DNA from: Adiantum capillus-veneris
Lineage: Eukaryota; Streptophyta; Polypodiopsida; Polypodiales; Pteridaceae
Reading direction: 5' to 3'
Assembly: GCA_014529385.2 (NCBI GenBank)
Contig: CM043970.1
Coordinates: 69,749,067-69,813,066, forward strand
Length of the DNA: 64,000 bases
Shown: piece by piece, positions 11,811 to 22,789 of the stretch
Layout of the letters: each line of letters starts with the position of its first letter
Position numbering within the stretch: the first letter of the stretch is position 1
Program-made: the position numbers and the translations under genes
The notes under the pieces: generated by a model
Database searches by the model: none
What the model saw: the letters and a program-made list of their open reading frames with translations, nothing else
What the model was told of the DNA's origin: nothing

Positions 11811-12170
11811 TTACAATGGTACTTGGCCAAAACCCATCATTTCTCTATGATCATGAAACTCTTTGCTTACCTTTGGTAGAGGATGTTCTCTGAGGTTGTC
11901 ACGATTTCTTTCATGGTTTACACAGACTGTGAGAAATTGGACAGCTCGTTTACCATCTTTGCTACGTATTCTAGCATATGATGAACCATCGTCCATTACC
12001 TTTGCTTCCATTCGAACTCCCACAATGTAGGGTTGTCCAAGGATGAGATGATATGAAGATGTATTCTGTACAAAGAAGTTTTGGTCGATCTTTACATCAC
12101 CTATTGTTACCTTCACACCTGGACATGCTGCATACAATTCATCGGATGAATTGTTTGCCACTTTTACCAT
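11811..12170 (-). pseudogene. E1 protease, C-terminal half
   Basis: Contains QNFFVQNTSSYHLILGQPYI, the second half of a retropepsin with the I-L-G motif near the flap/C-terminal strand. It is in the same frame as the preceding segment, from which it is cut by an amber codon at 12173-12171. The amber falls where related elements are likely to have Trp or Gln. The frame is lost after residue L at 11811 (TAA) through a nearby frameshift. Confidence 0.75.
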
Positions 12171-13326
12171 CTAGCCATGATCTGTGTCCATCGGCCATTT
12201 GCACTTGTTGTAGAGACTCTTTGACATTATGTTTATTTTTGAACCATGGTCAATCAAGGCAACAAATGGCTCTTCAAGATCACCTACCTTGACCAAAGTT
12301 TCTGTAGTAGCCCTTGCCCAATGACTTCGTGAATAGTAACTCCTAGGAATATCTTCAACTTCTTCATCATCATTTGAGAAATACACTTGCTTCACTCTCC
12401 CACTAGATTGGTAGCATCCTACCACAGCTCCATCATTCTCCTTATTTTTCAGTTGCATCCCTTGTGTCTTTGAGGTTTCCCCTTCAACCTGTGGATGAGA
12501 AACTTCAGCAAGGGTTTGCCTCTTTCTCTTGATGATGACAATGATCTCCTCATGGAATTCACGCTTTGCAATGCCAAGAACTTCTCCCAGAGTAAACTCA
12601 ATCTTGCTATTCAAGATCCTTTCCTCCAAGACTTTCTTTAAATCTGTAGCAACCTCAATATCAAATTGTAGTTTATAAGTTGGGCCTTTTGTCTTACCTT
12701 TCGTTGGCTCTTTCTTCTTTCCTGTTGTAGACTCCTCCATGAGTACTTCAGGTGGAGATGCTCCTTGTGTTGAGGGTGTTTGAGAAGGCATTGAGTCGCT
12801 TCTTCCCCCACTTCTAGAAGCTCTTTTTGATGGTCCTTCATCAGCATTCTCACGTCTGCGCTTCTCTTCTACAATTGCCTCATTTTGTTGGCATTTTGTA
12901 ATGTAGGCATGCACTGACAATGAGTCCACTGGATCATTCCATCCTGTTTCTAGACGTATGCAATCACCTACTTCATGTAGAATATCTTTTGTAAGCTTTC
13001 CCTTTTTAGCTAATTGCATGACATTTGGCCAAATTTGACCATGATGGTCACTCACCTCTTCATCACAAAAATGTTCAATTTTTACTCCAAAAGTAGCTGC
13101 CTCAACTGAAGAGGTGGCATGCTTAGTTGCCATATCTTCAACTAAGGTTTGCATTCCCCCCTTCCCAAAGTTAGTTCTCAAGGGTAGACCTATCTCTCTT
13201 AAGTGGATTTTACCATCCTTAAAAAAGACAACATCTTTTGACAAAGCATCACTAAAATCATCACAATCCCTTCTTACATGGTCTGTACTATCACACCAAA
13301 TACATCTATTAAGAAACCCTTCTTTG
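12171..13326 (-). pseudogene. E1 zinc knuckle and protease N-terminal half
   Basis: The same frame as gag continues past the amber codon at 13331-13329. It first gives a CCHC knuckle, CIWCDSTDHVRRDC (C-x2-C-x4-H-x4-C, about 13270-13315), which binds nucleic acid in the capsid. A long polar, lysine-rich linker follows (GKKKEPTKGKTKG). Near the C-terminus is the aspartic protease active site ALIDHGSKINIMS, which has D-H-G in place of the usual D-S/T-G. The frame stops at an amber codon (12173-12171) inside the protease. Confidence 0.8.
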
Positions 13327-13328
13327 GG

Positions 13329-14198
13329 CTATTGTCTTTGCCTAGGAAGTGGTCCTGATGGTTGGCCTTTTTCTTCAAGCTTTGCAAACTTCACCTTCAA
13401 GTCACGCATTCCCTTCACAAGTTCATCTAGCATGGACTCATCAAACTTAGGAGCAATAAAAGTAGGCTTTACCATTTTGTCAGAAGTTGAGGTGGAAGGA
13501 CTTGTAGTGTTTACTACCATCTTGTCCCTTCTTCTTTGTCGTTTGGCAAGCAGTGAGACAGCACCTTCAACCTCATTCCAGTCGGTCTTTAGTCCTTGCT
13601 CAGCATCTTTATCTTCAAGAAGAAGCTCCAAATTTTCTTGAAACTCTTTACCTGCAGCTTGTAAGAAAAGATCTGTCTTCTCTGCATCTAGTGTGGCCCT
13701 TTCTGTCCTAGTGAGTTGTGCATAGCGCCGCTCAAATTCCCTAAGTAGCTCTGTTATTGATAGTCCTTGCTTTGGCTTGACTACCCATTCTAAGAATGTC
13801 CTTTTGGTCACTCTCTCCGAGTCCTCCATGAAATATTCCTCCTTTAAAGCTACTTTGAGTTCTTCCCAATTTCTCCCATGCCCATCTTTAATAGCACTAA
13901 CATGCTCCCTAATTTCTGGAGAAACAACTAGCTCAAAGCTTTGAATCATCTCACCTTCTGACACGCGATGCAGCTCCATCTCCTTCACATACTCGCGTAA
14001 GTACTTGGTTACATCTTTGCCATTGAACTGATCCATTCTGTTGACGACCGCTTGTATGGCCTTCGTTGCTGAAATCTCCCTTCTTTCAGTAGCATGTTGT
14101 TGTTGCATGAACATTGCAAATGCTTGAAACATTTGCATTGTTGCTAGGTCAAAATGCATACCCTGTTGCTCAACATGATCACCCATGGTTACCCACAA
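13329..14198 (-). pseudogene. E1 Gag (capsid) region
   Basis: A 289-codon frame starting about 40 bp after the primer-binding site. It has a glutamine-rich N-terminus, a helical capsid-like domain (FNGKDVTKYLREYVKEME, MIQSFELVV, WEELKVALKEEYF), and a basic C-terminal region (LLAKRQRRRDK). It ends at an amber codon, and the zinc knuckle follows in the same frame. The central region aligns by eye with the N-terminal 130 residues of the E4 protein at 57349-57760. Gag packages element RNA into virus-like particles in the cytoplasm. Confidence 0.8.
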
Positions 14199-14217
14199 AC
14201 TCTCACCCTAGCAGATT

Positions 14218-14233
14218 CGCGTCGGGTTCACCA
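14218..14233 (-). other. E1 primer-binding site
   Basis: Minus strand reads TGGTGAACCCGACGCG, six bases inside the CGACA end of the 5' LTR. The complement ends in CCA as a tRNA 3' end should. I cannot name the tRNA. E4 has the near-identical TGGTGAACCAGACGTG at the matching place. Confidence 0.7.
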
Positions 14234-14239
14234 AAAATA

Positions 14240-16258
14240 TGTCGAGAAATTTGCCGTCTTGCCAGGAAAGCACCGGGCTTATGGCTGTGAGAGTTTGTGA
14301 GAGAACTCAACAAAAACTATATGAAGGAGTTAAACCATAGATGCCATGAAGACTAGGGTTGGAAAGAAGTGCAATCAAAGAAGACTCACTCTTTCTCTCT
14401 TGCATTCACACACACAAAGAAAGAACGCAAAAGAGAATGTCAAAACAATACGAAGATGAAAACATCAAGGCTATGGTCATATCGTATCATGGGTAATATG
14501 AAAGGTTTAATGGATAAGTTAATGGCATTCAATCTTGGCTGACCAAATAGGCTACGAATTGTTCTTTGGAATTGTAGTTTTGTGCTTACCATAATATATA
14601 TATTTTGTCTAGTGATTGGGATTAATTGTGTGTACAAATCCTCTTGGTTCATAGCAAGATAACTACGCTTACATCAAAAGAAAAATTATAGTCTATGAGA
14701 GGTAGTATGATGGGATCCGGTAATAGAAGTATTTCATTGAGCCTTTCAGGGCCGAAGAGAAACACTATACCTTGTTGAAAGTGTATTTTACGGCTAATTC
14801 ATACGTTAATTCTAATAGATCGTACAGAGTGAAAGCCATAGAAATTATCATCATGTGGGTTATTCATCTAGGATAGTATGTGAGAAATGTAGATATGAGA
14901 GAAGTGAAGAGATGAGAAGTTTCATTCCTAAGCCCTATTCTTGCCCGTAGGCAATAAGGATACTGCGAGGAGAGATGTACATGTAGCAAGAGAACCTAGA
15001 GAGGATGAATTACTAAGAATGAGAGAGATGGTTTTGGTTAAGGATATGAGATTAGATACATACATATATATATATATATATATATGTTGGATTAGAGATG
15101 AAAATGAAAACAACAAGAAATCAAGAAAACATCAATGTAGAACACATCTTACTTGAAACCCTTCGGCACCATTATTGGTGGGAGAGAGAAGAAGAGTGGA
15201 TAATTTCACTTTGATTGATACACCAAGTCCAATATCTTCTTTGATTAGAGTTGATCTTCCAAGGTTAGCTTGTTGCAAGAATGGCTAGTCTTCTTCTAGG
15301 AAAAAGTGTAGGCTTGGGCTTATGTTAATGGCTAAGTACAATTAGGCGTTACTACTCACTCCCTCATGAATTCCTCTCATCAATGGCTTGAATGCTTGAG
15401 TTCCTTCCAAGGAAGAAGAGGTCCCCTTTTATAGGTGAAGGGAACCCCCAAGGGTTTACACAAGAAGAGAGGAGCCAATGTGAACAGGAATTGGAAAAGT
15501 TGGAAATGAGCTGCCCCTGCATGATGTGGGCAGACTGGGGTCCAGTATTTTGATCATATCTCCTCAACCGTGGCTCCAAATAAAAAAGTAAAAAGATGGG
15601 AAAAAACTTCAGCTCATTAGCTACGATTTTCATTTTAAAATCGTTTTCCAATTCGGATTGAAACCTTGTGTAAACAAATCATCAAAATAGGGTCCATTTA
15701 TGGCAGCAAAAGTCTTCATGTGGTCTCCTTAGCCTAGACTTTCATTTAATTCCAAAGGACACCTCATGCCATATGAAAGCATGACATTGCTCCTTGACAA
15801 AGTTTTGTAATCATGCTTGCAATAATGCATTAAAATAAGTGTATCTTTGAAATCATGCCACCTAGTGTCCCACTAGGATTTGATTCTCTCCTAGTAGCTA
15901 TTTAAAAAGAAATATAAGAAAAGTATAAAAAATACATAGAATATATATATATTGGAGTTTACCCTAGATATAGGATCTAGCTAGGGTGTGAGATGATAAT
16001 GAAATAGTAGAAATAAAAAATCAATGCTTTTTGCCCCAAGTTAAAGAGGCGGAGCTATTGATGCTTTTCCCATAGTATTTTCTGATGGTAAAGTAAGGAT
16101 ATGTTACCCTTGAGAAAAATAATAGGATGAGATAGAAGGCTTATTATTATACTTAAATATGCATATGTACACTATAGGAAATATAATTATGTATCTAAAA
16201 AAATACAAGATAGATCTTGTAGCATGCGTTCCCACTATGTACATGTCACAGTACGACA
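14240..16258 (-). repeat. E1 5' LTR
   Basis: A 2019-bp LTR (minus: TGTCGTACTG ... TTCTCGACA), giving a 5-bp terminal inverted repeat TGTCG/CGACA. It includes about 90 bp (14240-14328) absent from the left LTR. It contains a short (TA)n run at 15061-15085 and a TATA-like box at 15423-15434. Confidence 0.85.
15423..15434 (-). promoter_or_regulatory. E1 LTR TATA-like box
   Basis: Minus strand CTATAAAAGGGG in the middle of the LTR, conserved in the other copy at 7426-7437. It is a plausible core promoter for the element transcript, with the start site expected some 30 bp downstream. Confidence 0.55.
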
Positions 16259-16263
16259 ACGTA

Positions 16264-16398
<135 letters not shown>

Positions 16399-16669
16399 TT
16401 AACTAGAGATAGCTACGGAGATAGAGAGAGAGATAGATAGTAAATAGAGAAAGTCGGCGTGAAAGAGTTAGGTTGGCTGACCAATTGTGTGAAAAGAACA
16501 GAAACTCTCTCTATCTCTCTCTCTCTCCCTCTAGAAGAAACTATGGAACTAAAAGAGACAAAGGGGTTTTGCCCGCTACATGCATTGTCATGTACACTTG
16601 GGAGTGCACGTATGTGTCTACTCATATGGGATTTGACCAATAAAGACAAAATTTTGACCCGGTGGTCCT

Positions 16670-16707
16670 GATCTCCGTACACCTCTAGATCGAGGTGTAC
16701 GGAGATC
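16670..16707. repeat. Perfect 16-bp inverted repeat
   Basis: GATCTCCGTACACCTC and its exact reverse complement are separated by 6 bp (tagatc). The hairpin lies 340 bp upstream of the CACTA transposase start. It may be a remnant of a terminal inverted repeat or of an element end; its function is unknown. Confidence 0.7.
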
Positions 16708-17046
16708 GGGCAAGACTAGAGAATGCAAGGTAGTTTACATTGTGAGGAGTATATATATTAAAACAACATTCATAATCATTGTAGATGGCAACGTCATTCA
16801 CTAACATGGAGGAAAAGATTGCATGCTCGTGCACGCTCTGGAAGTATCAAATACTGCGCATGTGTAGGATATGTAATGAGCATGTGCACAAGTATGGAGA
16901 GTTTGCTAGAGAAATCATACAGAATCTATGATACGACTCCTACGGAACGGGCATTGATTTTCGGGACATAACACCTACATCTGAGAGAGAGAGAGAGAGA
17001 GAGAAAAAGGATTATGTGTGAAGGTCCAACCAATATAGAGCCAAGG

Positions 17047-20000
17047 ATGGAAGCAGAAAAGGGCTTACAGATAGAAGACGACGGCATGGAGGAGATGTTG
17101 GATGACTTCTTCTAGACAAGCGAGGAGAACGCTAACGAAGCAGCACCAGAAGCCGTACGCCTATCTCCTGAAGACATGTTGAGGAAGTTGGCACGTCAAC
17201 CAATCTATGAAGGGGCCAAAATATATGTGCTTCGTACTTATCTCACGTTTTTGAATCTTCAATCAGTGTACGGGTGGTCAGATGCAAGCGGCACTGCTTT
17301 GTTTAGGTATGTAACTTACAAAACAGATTTTCCGATTGCAATGGTGACGTGCTTGGGGAGCTTTTTAATTTAATGTGGCTTAAACAGGTTGTTGTGGGAG
17401 CAACTTCTCCCGGCTGGCAATGAAATGCCCCCCTCCAGGCCAGACGCAAAGCAACTATTGACCTCATTTGGCTTGGACTACAACAAGATTCATGCATGTC
17501 CAAATGATTGCATTCTTTTTCGCAATGAATTCGAAGATTGTCTGTCGTGTCCTAAGTGCGGAGCAATGCACTACAAACAAGATGCGGTTGGCGAGACAGT
17601 GCCAGCTAAAGTGTTGCGTCATTTCCCTATTATTCCTAGGATAAAAAGCATGTTTCGTTGTGGTTCCATTGCAAAGTTGATGCAGTGGCATTCTACGAAT
17701 AGATCCACTAACGCAACATTTAGGGTGCCCGCTGATTCAAAGGCTTGGAGGCACATTGAAGATACCTGGCCACATTTTAAGAGTGAACCACGCAATTTGC
17801 GTTTGGGCATGGCAATGGATGGAGTCAATCCATTTGTCTTGAGAAGCTCGTAATGGAGCACTTGGCCTGTGTGCCTTATCAATTACAACCTCCCACCGTG
17901 GCTTGCCATCAAGAAGGGTCATTTGATATTAGGCTTGATTGTACCTGGTAAGTTCAAGGCAAAAAATAGGGATGTTTATCTAGCTCCACTAGTTGACGAG
18001 CTCCAGGATTTATGGCATGGGATCGACATAGCAGATGCGGTTGAACCAGTAGGACAACAGCATGCAAGGATCCATGGACTTCTTATGTGGACTATGCATG
18101 ATTGGCCAGGATACAGTGAAGCTTCTGGTAATGGTTCTTGATTTACAAAATTCTTGCTATTCACAAGCAATTTGCCTTGACCTGAATTATGCTTTAATAT
18201 ATGCAGGGCTTACAACTTCGGGATACAATGCATGTCCAATTTGCGGGCCGTCTTTGGATGTGCGCTATTCTGCCTCTCTTCGAAAGGCAATTTATCAAGG
18301 CCACCACCGTTATCTTCCAGATAGCCATCACTTGTGCGAAGGTCGGCTTGGTCGCGTCGAATGTTGTCCTATGCATGTACAAGAGTGGTGTCGCCGATGG
18401 GAGCAACATGAGGGGCAACCTATTCCAGGAATGAAATGTTTGTCCATTATCCATACGTTGCCGTACTGGGGTGATCTACTAATTAACCATTTACTGGATC
18501 CAATGCATATATTCAAGAATGTGGGAGAGCTCCTGTGGAAGACAATCATGGGAATGAAAGACAATCGACCTTCACGAGATGATTTGCAGTCAGTTGGAAA
18601 GATGCCAGAGTTGTGGCCTTTCACCAATGCAGCTGGCCAAACAAAGCTTCCAAGAGTGCCATGGGGTGAAAGCATGTTAACTTATCATGCTTTTTCATGT
18701 CCTGGACAATGCTAACTAGCACAATTTTGACATATGCTAACTAGTACAATAACTTGCGCTACATCTCCAAGATCTATGACATATGATATATCAATAGAAA
18801 GCACTTGAAACAAGGAATCCAAATGTACAACCTCTGACAAATTTTGATATTATTGGTAGAAAATTTACCAGACGCCCAACTTTTCGAAGATGTGCTAACT
18901 TGAAACTGCTAACTAGCACAAAAAGCGCGACAGGTTAACATGCTTTCACCCCATGGGTATTGCTAAAAAGCGAGGAGCGACAAGTTAAAAGGGTGATTTC
19001 AGAGTTCAAGACGCCAATAGGATATATGCGATGTCTCAAGACAGCGTTCACCCATGACGATCAACTGTCATGACTAAAATCGCACGACTGGCATAAGTTC
19101 TTTCAATTCATTCTGCCAATTACGATCAAGGGGTGTTTAACGGAGGAAGTGAAGACCTGCATATACAAGATTTCAGAGCTAGTGCAGTGGATCTCTTCCA
19201 AGGAGATACGAGAGGAATCTATTGCAGTCGCAAGGGCTAACTCCATTGAGGCAGTTTGCATGATTGAGAAGTATCTACCCACGAGCTGCCTAATTATCCA
19301 AATGCACTTGCTCGTCCATGTAGTAGATGAGGTTGCAATGGCAGGTATAGTCCACAGCCGTTGGATGTTCTTTCTAGAGCGGTTCATGAAAACACTTAAG
19401 GGTTTTGTTTGCCAAAAAGCGCGTCTAGAGGGGAGCATGGCAGAAGGATGGCTGGTGCAAGAGTCTCTTGTCTTGACGATCGAATTTCTATCCGTTTCTG
19501 ACCCAAAAATGCCTCGACTATGGAGGATGCAAGATTGGTGGGAGAGAAGCCACAAGGGCAAGGGGTGCCGAAGAAAATGAATGACGCCATGCGAGAAAAG
19601 ATCATGAAGTTCTGTATATTAAATTCAGAGCCGATGCAAAAATGGCTTGAAAGGTACGAAGAAGAGAAAGAGAGACACAATAGGGAGCGACACGATTTCA
19701 GGCAAAGCCGAATGACTAGAGTCTTACCCTTGCCAGACTATCTCTCTCCTCTACCTGAATTCCCTATAATGGCATGGTTGGATAAGACAGTGAGAGCAGC
19801 TTGACAGATCGGAGAACCCATATCTCCAGAAGAGGAAGAGATGGCTATTGGATGTGACTGGAGGTATCATACATACATGGCACTGTGGTCGCATGGAAAG
19901 CATTTCAGAACACAACAAATTGACAGCAGAAGAAACACGTTTGACAGTGGGGTAATGGTTAGTTTCATGCAAAAGAGCAGGGTCAGTGCCAGAGACACGA

Positions 20001-20570
20001 ATGAGAGCACTAGCAACCTGGATTACTATGGTTTGGTGTCAGATATCCTGAAAGTCATCTTCAGGCGGTTTGAGATGTTTTTGTTGGATGTGAAGTGGTT
20101 TAAGGTGATTACTTCTGGTCACAATGCAACGGTACACAGAGATGGAAACAAGCTTGTGCAAATAGATTCTACAAAGGTTTGGACAGATGCGAGCGACACA
20201 TTTGATGTCCCCAAACATTGCGAGAAAGTGATCTTTGTACCGGACCCTCGGGAGCGACAATGGTGGTTTGTGGTTCAGGTTGCTCCAAGAAATAAACAAG
20301 TATTTGAAGGGCAAGAGCTCCTGGAGGAAAGTCGGTCAGACGACGCAGATACTACTGTGATATAGATGAGATGGACGAAGGTATGGCAAAGGAAGCTGAC
20401 AGATATACGAGGGATGACGCAGACGAGGCAGATATGACACTTGTCGATGAAGATGCAATGGATGAAGACAATATGCCAGAAGGAGTTGGGACAGAGTTAT
20501 GTCTGCAATTAGAGATAGATGATGATACGGTGCAAGATCTTATTGATGATCCCTCACTCGTCGAGGCCTA
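17047..20570 (+). pseudogene. TNP2-like CACTA transposase, broken
   Basis: Start ATG at 17047, with an amber codon at 17113. Exon 1 includes GWSDASGTALF. GT-AG introns fit at 17307-17387 and 18128-18206. Exon 2 has the transposase_21 (TNP2) hallmarks NKIHACPNDCILFRNEFED, CPKCGA, LGMAMDGVNPF, then TAA at 17851 and NYNLPPWL in the same frame. Exon 3 has SGYNACPICGPSL and LLDPMHIFKNVGE. It is interrupted by a ~250-bp insertion, then resumes (GYMRCLKTAFT, TGA, LKSHDWHKFF). DUF4218 follows (LLVHVVDEVAMAGIVHSRWMF, MKTLKGF), then a frameshift near 19517, then DUF4216 (DVKWFKV, KVIFVPDPRERQWWFVV) and an acidic tail to 20570. The protein would cut and rejoin CACTA ends; this copy is inactive. Confidence 0.8.
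18659..18956. repeat. Insert flanked by 23-bp inverted repeats in transposase exon
   Basis: 18659-18681 and 18934-18956 are perfect 23-bp inverted copies; the left one is transposase coding sequence (VPWGESMLT). The 252 bp between carry repeats of gctaactagcacaa near both ends (18714, 18735, 18909). The transposase reading continues after the right arm. It is either a small inserted element or a template-switch product. Confidence 0.6.
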
Positions 20571-20678
20571 GGCCTATAAGTGTTTGTGTGAAGACGTTGA
20601 TTTAAAATTAAGCTTAAAGTTAATTTGAACAAAGGTGTTCTGACACTTTCTTTTACTTTCTTTGTGCAAGACTTTAGT

Positions 20679-21831
20679 ATGGCATACGAGTTTCCAGATC
20701 CCGCTTCTATGAGTGCAGATGCTTTTATGGGCTTCGTCACACGCATGACGCCTAGTCTGATGGCAGAGGCCTCTCCGTACTGGGTAGCCAGAGGCACGGG
20801 TACTACGCCTCCGGGCTTCACACCCGAGGGTCCGATGCCTATGGGGGGGACACCTACGGGGGGGACGCCTATGGGGGGGGACGCCTACGGGTACGATGCC
20901 TGCGAGGTCTCCCATCATGGCCGCTTCGACACGTAGGGGTACGGCAGAGGCAGGTACGTCCCCATCTCCGTAGCACAGGCGCACTCGCCGATCTTGATGA
21001 TTTTCAGGTGGAGGTGGTAGTTGCTGTGGAGAAGGGTCCACAGATGCTTCGATCCCTCCTCCCTCATGACCCCCGTCCTACCCATGCACACCTCTCGATA
21101 CACCTCTTAGCACACCTCAGACACCTTGGGGGGCACACGATCCTAGTGACTCCAAGCTCTGTATTGTACGGGCAGATGGTTCTGTTGACATGGATAGAGT
21201 CGGGACTGAGATGAGACAGCGAATTTGCCAGCTCACGGAGCTACAGTTTTTGACCAGCATTCTGACGCCTTGGCCTGAGCAGGATCGCGACAAAATCAAT
21301 TATATAGTGGAGACCATCATGAGAGAGTGTCAGCCTACTCTGGGTTCAAAGGATCTTCTGAGGAGGTGGATCAAGGGTGTTGCACGGGACACCGTGAAAC
21401 ATCGTCGAGATGCAGCTCAGCAGGCTTTCAGGACCGGCTCGCCGAAGCCTTTGGGCATCCCACATGAGATGTGGCAGCAGATTAGGGAGGCTGTTTGAAC
21501 CGCGGACACATGGTTCAGACAGCAATATCAGGCCGCGCAGATACGACAGATGACCAGGGGGACATCTCATCTTGGCAGCAGAGGCTTCGACACCTTTCGC
21601 TATGAGTTTGTGAGTTTCCAATCCAATCCTAGCTATGGTGTTTTTTTAAACGTGATGAATCATGTATTCTTAATTACTTTGATTTTTGTATAAATGCAGA
21701 ATCTTGCAATGCATCGAGCCCGAACACGCTAGGAGGAGACAGATGGATATCGTAGAGGTATTTATGAAGTATTGAATGATCTTGATGCCTCAGAAAATCC
21801 TGTAGACTGGGAGGCCTTAGAGTCTCGCTGA
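20679..21831 (+). pseudogene. Second CACTA gene, TnpA/Ptta-like, broken
   Basis: Reading from ATG 20679 (MAYEFPDPASMSADAF) through a Gly/Thr/Pro repeat (GGTPTGGTPMGG) made of G-rich 20-bp units, then lost frames to 21190. The segment 21190-21610 has LRRWIKGVARDTVKHRRDA, WQQIREAV, TGA, then SHLGSRGFDTFRYEF, resembling the plant En/Spm 'transposase_24' conserved block. A GT-AG intron fits at about 21610-21699, followed by an exon with an amber codon. In En/Spm the analogous protein binds subterminal repeats. The assignment is moderate because the family is divergent. Confidence 0.5.
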
Positions 21832-22015
21832 TCGATTGAGGTGAGACGTTAATATGTGTGAGTTTATTTAATTAAATAAGTATATGTGAAGTAATATCAA
21901 TACTAATTTTGTGACTTGTCCTATGTGCAGGTTGTGACGCGTAGTCATCAGTCGATTTCATATATATGTTTTGTGAGACACAGACACGCTTCTGGGTCTC
22001 TTTTTTGTATAGACA

Positions 22016-22345
22016 TGGTTATGGTTATTGTTCAGACATGGTTATGGTTATTATTCAGACATGGTTATGGTTATTGTTCTTGTATAGACATGGTTATGGT
22101 TATGGTTATGGTTATGGTTATGGTTATGGTTATGGTTATGGTTATGGTTATGGTTATGGTTATGGTTATGGTTATGGTTATTGTTTTGTTTATGGTTATG
22201 TTTAACTTTATGGTTATGTTATGGTTATTGTTTTGTTTATGGTTATGGTTATCATTATGGTTTTGATCAATATGGTTATGGCCAGTTTGGTTTTAATTTG
22301 GTTATGGTTTTGCACAAAGTTCGTTATGGTTATAGTTTTAAGTTG
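22016..22345. repeat. GGTTAT hexanucleotide satellite
   Basis: More than 20 units of (GGTTAT)n, perfect at about 22090-22180 and degenerate on both sides. It lies inside the CACTA element, 3' of its second gene. The Met-Val-Met-Val and Tyr-Gly frames across it are artefacts. It is not the plant telomere repeat (TTTAGGG). Confidence 0.85.
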
Positions 22346-22629
22346 GTTATGGTTTTGCATAAAGTTCATTTCATTTCTTTCATTTGCCTTAAATCTCATG
22401 TGAGATCCTACATGGATAGCATGTAGGAGGCGTATACATATGGTTTTAGAAAAAATATATATGTTAAAACGAAGGGAACTCTGCCAAAATTTCTGCGAGA
22501 GCACGGTTGATTTTGGTGTTGCTCACTTTCTTGGGTAGAGGACATGCAGTCTGGCCGTGGCTCTGTCCATCTTTTCATTGGAACAGGCCAAGCTGTCTGT
22601 CCTTTGCCCAAGAAAAAAAATTTCTATTA

Positions 22630-22789
22630 TGGTCGTCGCAATCTGTGTCGCTAGTCACGTCGAAATAGGCATCGATAACAATGCCTTTCGACGCATATTG
22701 CGACGTTTTCGTAGGGACGGGTATTTCGACGTTTTTTTCGACGGAGAGTGTTGAAACCTGCATCGAAGGTCCCCTTTTTTGTTGTAGTG
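22630..22789 (+). other. CACTA right subterminal region and terminus
   Basis: Six or so copies of a CGTCGAAA / TTTCGACG / TGCGACG motif in both orientations between 22635 and 22745, followed by the CACTA terminal sequence. In En/Spm elements such subterminal repeats bind the element's own DNA-binding protein. Confidence 0.7.

Larger units (their letters stand above)
6370..16258 (-). mobile_element. E1: Ty3/Gypsy LTR retrotransposon, fungal-like
   Basis: A 9.9-kb element on the minus strand. In element order it has 5' LTR (14240-16258), primer-binding site, gag, CCHC knuckle, protease, RT-RNase H, integrase, polypurine tract, and 3' LTR (6370-8261). The LTRs start TGTCG and end CGACA. By eye the two LTRs differ by only a few substitutions and small indels, plus one TA-repeat/insert difference near 15058-15110. 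The coding region carries in-frame amber codons and frameshifts, so this copy cannot move by itself. There is no chromodomain. RT and protease motifs look most like basidiomycete Ty3/Gypsy elements (from memory; needs a search). No target duplication is visible because the 3' LTR is cut short. Confidence 0.85.
17047..22789 (+). mobile_element. Decayed CACTA (En/Spm) DNA transposon
   Basis: A TNP2-type transposase gene, a second En/Spm-type gene, a GGTTAT-repeat region, then a subterminal region rich in CGTCGAAA/TTTCGACG motifs that ends CCCCTTTTTTGTTGTAGTG at 22771-22789. The reverse complement starts CACTACAACAAAAAAGGGG, the standard CACTA terminus. I found no matching left terminus between 16259 and 17046, so the left end is lost or beyond recognition. 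Both genes carry stop codons. Confidence 0.8.

Noticed and set aside
17303-18675. Minus-strand frames opposite the CACTA transposase
   Set aside because: They are shadows of the plus-strand coding sequence, which has clear TNP2 motifs and fitting introns.
21916-22426. Met-Val and Tyr-Gly repeat proteins, and a possible telomere-like array
   Set aside because: The GGTTAT hexamer reads open in several frames. The plant telomere unit is TTTAGGG, so this is not telomeric.
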